DNA from: Candidatus Margulisiibacteriota bacterium
GTDB lineage: Bacteria > Margulisbacteria > WOR-1 > JAUWWO01
DNA length: 5,502 bases
Assembly: GCA_030616825.1 (NCBI GenBank)
Contig: JAUWWO010000045.1
Span: 1-5,502, forward strand
Direction: 5' to 3'
Shown one piece after another: positions 1-5,502 of the stretch. The notes under the pieces were generated by a model. It searched no databases and had not been told where the DNA came from. It saw only the letters and a list, made by a program, of their open reading frames with translations. Both the position numbers and the translations under genes were made by a program. Each line of letters begins with the position of its first letter. The stretch's first letter is position 1.

Positions 1-1280
1 ATCAAGCTTTCGCAACTTATATCCTCTTCTTTTATGTTGATACCATGAAACTCACTGCCTCGCTTGCCGCGATCGGGATGCTTATTTATGGAATCTGGAA
101 CGCCTTGAATGATCCATTAGCAGGGTTTCTCTCCGATAGAACAAGAACTAAGTGGGGGCGGCGTATTCCCTATATTGCTTTTGGTGCAATACCTTTTGGT
201 GTCGTTTACTTTTTGGTTTGGTCTCCTCCGGTTAGTTCAGTTAATATGCTTGCTCTTTTCTTTTATTTTCTCACCTTCATTTGTCTTTTTGATGGCTTTT
301 ACAGCTTTGTGGTTCTCAACTGGGCTTCTCTTTATCCGGAGATGTTTCCGACTCTTAAGGAGAGGGCAGAGGTCAATTCCTTCAGGCAATTTTTTGGTGT
401 GTGGGGATTGATCATTGGCATTGCCCTTCCACCATTGATTTATTCAACACTTGGGTGGGGTGTGATGGGAATTGCCTTTGGTATTATAATCTCAGGGGCA
501 TTTTTGATATCGCTCCTGGGAAGCCGAGAAAAGAGGGAATTTAGTTTAGATCAATCTTTGGGCATTAAGGATGCGCTGTCCGCGACACTTAAAAATAAGT
601 CGTTTTTAACCTTTGTGATATCCAATCTCTTTGTCCAATATACTTTTACAATGGTTCTGGCAATTATTCCCTTTTATGCCAAATATGTTTTGGGTGTTGG
701 ACCTAGAGAAACTTCAATGATACTTGTCTCTGCTTTTGTTATTGAGATGCCAATGTTATTTATCTGGGGAAAAACTGCAGTTAGGCTTGGTGCCAAGAGG
801 ACCTATATGATTGCAATCGCTGCCTTTGCTTTTGCTCTTATTCCTTTCTTTTTCTTAAGAAATGTGCTTGGAGCGATGATAACTTCAGGGCTTTTGGGAG
901 CGACTCTAGCAGGGGTGATAGTCCTTTCCGATGTTCTCATATCTGATGTGACCGATGAAGATGAATTGAAGACTGGCGTGAGAAGAGAAGGGATGTACTT
1001 CGGGGTAAACGCATTTGTGTGCAGATTTGCCATAGCCCTTGAGGCAGCGAGTATCGGCTTGATGTTTACATTAACAAGGTATGATCCTAACATATTAACT
1101 CAGCCAAAGGCTTTTCTATTAGGTCTTCGAACTCTTGTTGCAGGATTTCCGGCCTTGAGCATGATCATTGCCTTTGTGATAATGATTTACTATCCTTTGG
1201 CTGGGGGATATTTGCAGACCGTGAAAACCAAGATTGAGTTGCTTCATAAAGAGAAGGCAAAAGGTGTGAGCACTGTATGA
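1..1280 (+). CDS. GPH-family MFS transporter (sugar:cation symporter-like), 5' partial
   Basis: This is a polytopic secondary transporter of the cytoplasmic membrane, in the MFS_2/GPH (MelB-like) family. The reading frame is open from base 3 with no stop, and the residues before the ATG at 45 (QAFATYILFFYVD) form the expected first helix. That ATG is therefore internal and the true start lies upstream. 425 residues are visible; full family members are usually about 440-500, so roughly 15-30 are missing. The family signature follows the second helix: NDP at visible residues 36-38, then SDRTRTKWGRRIP at 44-56. About 11 further hydrophobic helices follow. In MelB, helix II carries WD..ND with both Asp in the Na+ site; here the first Asp is Asn (visible residue 33), so Na+ coupling may be altered. 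The gene ends in ATGA shared with the CDF gene. Substrate cannot be read from sequence; sugars are typical, but the metal-efflux neighbours are not typical for the family. Confidence 0.85.
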   Translation, partial: QAFATYILFFYVDTMKLTASLAAIGMLIYGIWNALNDPLAGFLSDRTRTKWGRRIPYIAFGAIPFGVVYFLVWSPPVSSVNMLALFFYFLTFICLFDGFYSFVVLNWASLYPEMFPTLKERAEVNSFRQFFGVWGLIIGIALPPLIYSTLGWGVMGIAFGIIISGAFLISLLGSREKREFSLDQSLGIKDALSATLKNKSFLTFVISNLFVQYTFTMVLAIIPFYAKYVLGVGPRETSMILVSAFVIEMPMLFIWGKTAVRLGAKRTYMIAIAAFAFALIPFFFLRNVLGAMITSGLLGATLAGVIVLSDVLISDVTDEDELKTGVRREGMYFGVNAFVCRFAIALEAASIGLMFTLTRYDPNILTQPKAFLLGLRTLVAGFPALSMIIAFVIMIYYPLAGGYLQTVKTKIELLHKEKAKGVSTV

Positions 1281-2191
1281 GCGAACACAAACACGAGATG
1301 GCTACATCATATGTGACCAACAGAAGAGCGCTGGCTTTAGCCCTTACGATCACCGCCTCAATGATGGTTGTAGAATTCGTCGGCGGACTACTTAGTGGAA
1401 GCTTAGCCCTGTTATCCGACGCGGGCCATATGCTTACGGATACTGGTGCTCTTGCCCTGGCCCTTTTTGCCCTGTGGTTTTCAAGAAGACCTGCTACGCA
1501 TGAAAAGACTTTTGGGTTCTATCGTGCTGAAATACTTTCTGCGCTTCTCAATGGATCATTGTTGATAGTAATTGCCGGCTATATCTTCTATGAGGCCTTC
1601 CAGAGATTTACAAATCCCACGGAAGTAAAAGCATTGCTCATGCTTTCTGTGGCGGGCATAGGGCTTGTGGCTAACATTGCGGGAGCGTTTATTTTGTCAA
1701 AAGGCAGTCGTGAAAACTTGAATGTAAAAGGAGCCCTTTGGCATATCATCTCCGACGCGCTTTCCTCAGTAGGAGTGATCATAGGCGGTCTGATCATGAT
1801 TTTTACCAGGTTTTATTTGGTTGACCCTATTATCGGATTTATTATCGGACTTGTGATACTTAGAGGCGCCTGGAGTCTTGTCAAGGAGTCTGTAGATATA
1901 CTTTTGGAAGCTACACCGAAAGATGTCAACGTTGAGAAGGTTGTTGATGTGTTGAAAGGCATCCCAGGAGTGCAAGACGTTCACGATGTGCATATCTGGA
2001 CGATTACTTCAGGCCTCAGGGCGTTTTCCGCTCATGTGTTTATCGAAGATGCCCTGCTCAGTGAATGCGGTGATGTGTCCAAAAAGATAAAGGAAGTTCT
2101 CAAAGAGAAGTACTTGATAACCCACGCTACGCTCGAATTCGAATGCGAGAGTTGCAAGGGACCGATTGTCTGCCCGATAGGCAAACATTAA
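1277..2191 (+). CDS. czcD: CDF-family zinc/divalent cation efflux transporter (CzcD/ZitB-like)
   Basis: This 304-residue protein is a cation diffusion facilitator that exports Zn(II), and probably Cd(II) or Co(II), from the cytoplasm in exchange for protons. It has six predicted helices (about 20-40, 42-66, 84-106, 119-141, 155-177, 180-199) and a cytosolic ferredoxin-like domain (about 210-290). The transport site is clear: H51 and D55 in SDAGHMLTD on helix 2, and H156 and D160 in HIISD on helix 5. HxxxD on both helices is the pattern of zinc-type CDFs. The conserved TFGFYRAEI stretch (78-86) and VHDVHIWTITSG (235-246, H236 and H239) also fit, and H253, H283 and E287 lie in the cytosolic domain. 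The tail carries C290, C293 and C299, a possible extra thiol site. The start ATG overlaps the previous stop by 4 bases; a weak AAAGGTG lies about 10 bases upstream, suggesting translational coupling. Family confidence is very high; metal specificity is inferred. Confidence 0.95.
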   Translation: MSEHKHEMATSYVTNRRALALALTITASMMVVEFVGGLLSGSLALLSDAGHMLTDTGALALALFALWFSRRPATHEKTFGFYRAEILSALLNGSLLIVIAGYIFYEAFQRFTNPTEVKALLMLSVAGIGLVANIAGAFILSKGSRENLNVKGALWHIISDALSSVGVIIGGLIMIFTRFYLVDPIIGFIIGLVILRGAWSLVKESVDILLEATPKDVNVEKVVDVLKGIPGVQDVHDVHIWTITSGLRAFSAHVFIEDALLSECGDVSKKIKEVLKEKYLITHATLEFECESCKGPIVCPIGKH

Positions 2192-2195
2192 TTTG

Positions 2196-2207
2196 AAAAG
2201 GAGGTGA
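2196..2207 (+). promoter_or_regulatory. Strong Shine-Dalgarno site for the Met-rich protein gene
   Basis: AAAAGGAGGTGA is nearly fully complementary to the 3' end of 16S rRNA and sits 7 bases before the ATG at 2215. It supports 2215 as the start. The adjacent in-frame ATG at 2218 cannot be excluded. It is a much stronger site than that of the upstream CDF gene, suggesting this small protein is made in higher amounts. Confidence 0.85.
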
Positions 2208-2214
2208 AATATTT

Positions 2215-2571
2215 ATGATGACGGGTGGAATGGTATATGGATCTTTAATTCTTTCTTTGCTTTTACTTGGTTTTGCATACATAGTTTATGTTTTGGCTAA
2301 TAAGGAATCAGGTGGAATTAAGACGGCCGGACAGGTAATCGCAATCATAATTGCTGTTATTGCATTGCTGGTATTTCTATACAGCGGAATCTATGGTGGA
2401 GTTATGGGCCGTGGAATTTGTGGGCGGGGGATGATGGGGATGCGTGGAGGTTATAAGGGGTATGGAATGATGCATGATGATAAAGGGAGATATGAGTTCA
2501 TGGAAAAGATGATGGAGAAGCCGGGGATGATGGAGTGGATGGAAGAGTATATGGAGGAACACGCAAAATAA
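2215..2571 (+). CDS. Small two-helix membrane protein with methionine-rich C-terminal tail, unknown function
   Basis: I do not recognise a named family for this 118-residue protein. Two hydrophobic segments (about 8-28 and 39-60) flank a short loop (KESGGIKTAG), forming a helical hairpin with both ends on the same side. The remaining 58 residues are soluble-looking and hold 13 methionines, in MM, MxM and MMxxxM spacings, plus C69, H87 and H116. Residues 61-86 are rich in Gly and Met (GRGMMGMRGG, KGYGMMHDD). Residues 92-117 are rich in Met and Glu and could form a helix. Met clusters of this kind bind Cu(I)/Ag(I) in known copper proteins. With the gene placed between a zinc exporter and a copper ATPase, a copper-binding, delivery or sensing role is plausible but inferred. 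The strong SD and the 23-base gap after the CDF gene support real expression. Low sequence complexity could make homologue searches misleading. Confidence 0.85.
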   Translation: MMTGGMVYGSLILSLLLLGFAYIVYVLANKESGGIKTAGQVIAIIIAVIALLVFLYSGIYGGVMGRGICGRGMMGMRGGYKGYGMMHDDKGRYEFMEKMMEKPGMMEWMEEYMEEHAK

Positions 2572-2622
2572 AAATTCTTTAAGCAGTTGGTGCTGTCCAG
2601 TGGTGCGAGGAGGTGAATAAAA
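2572..2622 (+). other. 51-base intergenic gap with SD site (2607-2616)
   Basis: This gap holds the Shine-Dalgarno sequence GAGGAGGTGA at 2607-2616, 6 bases before the ATG at 2623, which fixes the start of the next gene. A short imperfect direct repeat (CAGTTGGTGC at 2584-2593 and CAGTGGTGC at 2598-2606) lies just before it. I see no stem-loop with a T-run and no clear promoter, so read-through from the upstream gene is likely. Confidence 0.6.
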
Positions 2623-2865
2623 ATGAAACTCAATTCTTTAGCTTTTGGTTATGCATGTGCAATTATCTCCGCGGCAGTTATGTTATTGCTCGGAATATTG
2701 GCGAATTTAGGAATATATGTTAGTGCAGCTAAGATGATGATGCAGTGGCATATGTTCTTTTCATTGAGCATTGTCGGGATAATCACCGGCATGATTGAGG
2801 CGGCCGTAGGCTCTTTTGTATTCGCTTATGCCTTTGCATGGGTTTACAATAAGCTGGCGAAATAG
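2623..2865 (+). CDS. Small DUF5676-like two-helix membrane protein
   Basis: This 80-residue inner-membrane protein has unknown biochemical function. It has two hydrophobic segments (about 7-31 and 44-74) and ends in FAWVYNKLAK. The start MKLNSLAFGYAC and the Gly-rich second helix followed by FAxxYNKL match my memory of DUF5676 proteins, which are 80-100 residues and often occur beside copper and other heavy-metal transport genes. The match is from recall, not a search. Unusually, the loop and second-helix start carry MMM (38-40), H43 and M44, which could be a soft-metal ligand patch at the membrane surface. A strong SD precedes it, and copA starts 41 bases downstream, so it is probably co-expressed with the ATPase. 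A role as an accessory or small regulatory subunit of metal export is inference. The gene call is secure; the family assignment is moderate. Confidence 0.82.
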   Translation: MKLNSLAFGYACAIISAAVMLLLGILANLGIYVSAAKMMMQWHMFFSLSIVGIITGMIEAAVGSFVFAYAFAWVYNKLAK

Positions 2866-2894
2866 GAACAAAATGAGCAATCTTTTCCTTTGAT

Positions 2895-2901
2895 AGGAGG
2901 G
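2895..2901 (+). promoter_or_regulatory. Shine-Dalgarno site deciding the copA start
   Basis: AGGAGGG ends 5 bases before the ATG at 2907. It places the start ahead of the YHS domain and so shows that this domain is part of the ATPase, not a separate gene. Confidence 0.8.
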
Positions 2902-2906
2902 ATTCT

Positions 2907-5502
2907 ATGCCAAAGGATCCTGTCTGTGGAATGGATGTCGATCCCAATAAAGCCAAATTTAAAGTGGAAAAAGATGAGAAGACTTATTACTTTTGCAGCA
3001 AGAATTGTTATAATCGGTTTACTCAGGGAAAACCAGCAGCAGAAAAACATGTTCATAAGGCTGTCCTGCCAAAAGGAAAAACCGAAAAGATATTTATCTC
3101 GATTTCCGGCATGCACTGTGCCTCCTGTGTGACATCAATTGAAAATGCCCTGAAAAGTTTTAAGGGGGTAATTGACGCAAAAGTGAATTTTGCCTCTGAG
3201 AAAGCCACAGTTGTGTATGATCCTGCAGTTGCTGATGTGGAGAAAATCGAAAAGGTTATTGAAGCGACGGGGTATGAGGTTATAAAGCCAAAGAAGGCAG
3301 AAGGCAACATTTTAAGACTAAAAGTTGTAGGAATGGATAATCCGCATTGTGTGGGGACGGTTGGTGGGGCAGTAGGAAGCCTTCCTGGAATAATATCCAA
3401 AGACTTGCGAGTCAACGAAAAAGCAGTTATTAAATACGATCCTTCAAAAGTTACTCCCCAGAAAATAAAAGAAGTCATAAAAGAAGCTGGCTATACCCCG
3501 ATTGAAGAGGAGGGAATAACTGAGGACGTTGAAAGGCTTGCCAGAGCGAAAGAGATTAACAATTTAAGAAACAGGTTCATTGGTTCCTTCATTTTGAGTT
3601 TGCCTCTCCTTTACTATATGTTTGTTATGCTCTTTGGCTGGCCCATGCCTGAGTTTATGATAAAAAATGCTGCTACAATCCAATTTCTGCTTGCCACTCC
3701 TGTCATGTTTTTGGGGAGCATATTTTTTACATGTGGAATTGTTTCCTTGATTAAAACTAGGACTGCAAACATGGACACGCTGGTTTCCATAGGAGTTGGA
3801 GCAGCTTATCTATATAGTTTATATGTCACAGCTTCTATTTTGATGGGAAATACTGCGTATGGAATGCGAAATTTATACTATGAAGTTGCTGCATTTCTTT
3901 TAGCTTTTATTCTACTTGGAAAATATTTTGAAGCAGTTGCTAAAGGGAAAACCTCAGAGGCCATAAAGAAACTGATAGGCCTGCAGGCAAAGACCGCTGT
4001 GGTGGTTCGAGAAAGGAAAGAGGTTGAGATTAAGATTGAGGAGGTTGCAGTAGGAGATATTGTGGTAGTTAAACCAGGAGGAAAGATCCCGGTTGATGGG
4101 ACGTTAGTAGAAGGGTATTCCAGTGTGGATGAATCAATGGTTACCGGTGAGAGTATCCCTGTAGAGAAGAAGACCGGCGATAAGGTCATTGGTGCTACAA
4201 TCAATAAAACTGGAGCGTTCAAATTTAAGGCAGAAAAAATCGGAAAAGATACTTTCCTGGCACAAGTCATAAGACTTGTTGAAGAAGCTCAAGGAAGCAA
4301 AGCCCCTATAGAGGAGTTGGCTGATAAGATCTCGGCATATTTTGTTCCTGCTGTGGTTTTAATAGGAACATTTTCTTTTATAGTGTGGCTTCTGGCTGGA
4401 CATAGTTTCGTTTTTGCCCTCACTGTTTTTATCGCGGTGCTTATAATCGCCTGCCCATGTGCTTTGGGTCTGGCCACACCGACAGCGGTTATGGTCGGGA
4501 CAGGACTTGGTGCTGAGAATGGAATCCTTATAAAGAGCGCAGGGGCATTGCAGATGGCTGGGAAACTGGATGCTGTGATCTTTGACAAAACAGGGACACT
4601 CACCAGAGGTGAGCCAGAAGTTACTGATCTGGTCCCCTCTCCTAAATTCCGAGAAATACTATTATATGCTGCTGTTGCGGAAAAGCGATCAGAACATCCT
4701 CTTGGGGAGGCAATTTTAAAAAAAGCAAAAGCTGAGGGGTTAAGCGTTCCCGAGCCAGAAGGTTTTAATTCGGTCTCAGGCAAAGGGGTTGAAGCCAAAC
4801 TAAAAGGAGAGACTATTTTACTCGGGAATCGGAAACTCATGCAAGACAAACATATCTCATTTGCAGAGGTTGAGACTAAAATACAGGAGCTTGAGTCTCA
4901 CGGGAAGACGGTCATGATCGTGGCAAAGAACAACGCTTTTCTAGGGCTTGTGGCGGTGGCGGATACACTGAAACCATTTTCAAAAGACGCTGTAGATGAA
5001 CTTCATCGTATGGGGAAAGAGATTGTGATGATTACCGGTGATAATAAAAGGACAGGTGAAGCGATCGCGAAGCAAGTAGGGATAGATAGGGTTTTTGCAG
5101 AGGTTCTTCCTCAAGATAAAGCTGAGAACATCAAAAAACTTCAGGCTGAGGGCAAAAAGGTTGCCATGGTTGGTGATGGTATCAATGATGCGCCGGCTCT
5201 TGCTCAAGCCGATATCGGCATCGCCATTGGATCTGGAACCGATATCGCGATTGAGGCAGGAGAGATCGTTTTGGTTAAAGACGATCTGCGTGATGTGGTG
5301 ACAGCCATTGACTTGAGTTCTTATTCTATGCGAAAGATAAAACAGAATCTCTTCTGGGCATTTATCTATAATTCTTTTGGGATTCCAATTGCAGCAGGGG
5401 TTCTCTATCCTTTCACAGGGTTTCTTTTAAATCCGATAATAGCTGGGGCTGCAATGGCTTTTAGTTCTGTTTCCGTTGTTACCAATTCACTTTTGATGAG
5501 AA
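2907..5502 (+). CDS. copA: Cu(I)-exporting P1B-type ATPase with N-terminal YHS domain and two HMA domains, 3' partial
   Basis: CopA uses ATP to export Cu(I) (also Ag(I)) across the cytoplasmic membrane. 865 codons are visible and the frame is open at the window end; homologues end soon after the last helix, so only a few residues are probably missing. Domain order: a YHS domain (about 4-45; C7, C30, C34); HMA1 (about 60-128) with GMHCASC (C71, C74); HMA2 (about 134-200), where the motif reads GMDNPHC, leaving only C148; then two class-specific helices beginning near 224 and six core helices. Catalytic motifs are intact: TGES 413-416, CPC 516-518, phosphorylated D560 in DKTGT, H597-P598, GKG 625-627, TGD 710-712 and GDGIND 756-761. 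Y821-N822 and M850...S854 complete the Cu(I)-type (P1B-1) transport-site signature. The linker has H48 and H50. It is probably co-transcribed with the two small membrane proteins. Function is very secure; direction (export) is by family. Confidence 0.97.
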   Translation, partial: MPKDPVCGMDVDPNKAKFKVEKDEKTYYFCSKNCYNRFTQGKPAAEKHVHKAVLPKGKTEKIFISISGMHCASCVTSIENALKSFKGVIDAKVNFASEKATVVYDPAVADVEKIEKVIEATGYEVIKPKKAEGNILRLKVVGMDNPHCVGTVGGAVGSLPGIISKDLRVNEKAVIKYDPSKVTPQKIKEVIKEAGYTPIEEEGITEDVERLARAKEINNLRNRFIGSFILSLPLLYYMFVMLFGWPMPEFMIKNAATIQFLLATPVMFLGSIFFTCGIVSLIKTRTANMDTLVSIGVGAAYLYSLYVTASILMGNTAYGMRNLYYEVAAFLLAFILLGKYFEAVAKGKTSEAIKKLIGLQAKTAVVVRERKEVEIKIEEVAVGDIVVVKPGGKIPVDGTLVEGYSSVDESMVTGESIPVEKKTGDKVIGATINKTGAFKFKAEKIGKDTFLAQVIRLVEEAQGSKAPIEELADKISAYFVPAVVLIGTFSFIVWLLAGHSFVFALTVFIAVLIIACPCALGLATPTAVMVGTGLGAENGILIKSAGALQMAGKLDAVIFDKTGTLTRGEPEVTDLVPSPKFREILLYAAVAEKRSEHPLGEAILKKAKAEGLSVPEPEGFNSVSGKGVEAKLKGETILLGNRKLMQDKHISFAEVETKIQELESHGKTVMIVAKNNAFLGLVAVADTLKPFSKDAVDELHRMGKEIVMITGDNKRTGEAIAKQVGIDRVFAEVLPQDKAENIKKLQAEGKKVAMVGDGINDAPALAQADIGIAIGSGTDIAIEAGEIVLVKDDLRDVVTAIDLSSYSMRKIKQNLFWAFIYNSFGIPIAAGVLYPFTGFLLNPIIAGAAMAFSSVSVVTNSLLMR

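Noticed and set aside
45..47. ATG at 45 as the start of the GPH transporter
   Set aside because: The frame is open upstream to the window edge and encodes the first transmembrane helix, and no SD lies before this ATG.
2584..2606. Imperfect direct repeat CAGTTGGTGC / CAGTGGTGC as an operator
   Set aside because: Only two short unequal copies lie directly before an SD, and they match no metalloregulator site I know; chance is adequate.
2873..2893. Six-codon reading frame (MSNLFL) between the DUF5676-like gene and copA, as a possible leader peptide
   Set aside because: It has no good SD of its own, no regulatory residues such as Cys, Met or His runs, and no attenuator hairpin nearby.
3053..3478. 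141-codon open frame on the minus strand opposite the HMA domains
   Set aside because: It is a shadow of copA, with no family resemblance in its translation.
3878..4270. 130-codon open frame on the minus strand
   Set aside because: It is opposite the actuator domain of CopA, and its Ser/Thr/Pro-rich translation is typical of an antisense shadow.
4289..4849. 186-codon open frame on the minus strand inside copA
   Set aside because: It lies opposite the highly conserved ATP-binding region of CopA, its translation shows no recognisable domain, and the plus-strand gene fully explains the sequence.
5208..5219. 12-base perfect palindrome GCCGATATCGGC
   Set aside because: It falls in conserved ATPase codons (ADIG) and is explained by the protein sequence.

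Overview
The window is a compact block of five genes, all on the plus strand, with no RNA genes, mobile elements, CRISPR arrays or sizeable non-coding stretches. In order: a major facilitator transporter of the GPH (sugar:cation symporter) type, cut by the left edge; a cation diffusion facilitator (CDF) of the CzcD/ZitB zinc-exporter type; a 118-residue two-helix membrane protein with a methionine-rich tail; an 80-residue membrane protein resembling DUF5676; and a Cu(I)-exporting P1B-type ATPase (CopA), cut by the right edge within what are probably its last few codons.

The first two genes overlap by 4 bases (ATGA). The remaining gaps are 23, 51 and 41 bases, and each contains a good Shine-Dalgarno sequence but no convincing terminator or promoter. 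This is best read as one operon or the inner part of one. No metal-sensing regulator (CsoR, CueR, CopY or ArsR type) lies in the window, so the promoter and regulator are presumably outside it.

The four downstream genes make sense as a metal-resistance cassette at the cytoplasmic membrane. The CDF protein should export Zn(II) and related ions, and CopA should export Cu(I). The two small membrane proteins, placed directly before copA and rich in Met with some His and Cys, are plausible accessory copper-binding or sensing factors; this is inference. The GPH transporter is the odd member, because its family usually carries sugars or glycosides. It may simply be transcriptionally attached, or it may transport something related to metal handling.

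Organism: the sequence is moderately AT-rich and prokaryotic, with ATG starts and strong SD sites. CopA architecture, DUF5676-like neighbours and this GPH subtype occur across environmental bacteria and archaea. The sequence alone does not let me choose between domains. An uncultivated anaerobic or subsurface lineage is only a guess.

Most interesting points: the uncharacterised Met-rich two-helix protein (2215-2571), the second small Met-containing protein (2623-2865), and the unusual N-terminus of CopA, which has a YHS domain, one canonical heavy-metal-associated (HMA) domain and one HMA domain that has lost its first metal-binding Cys.
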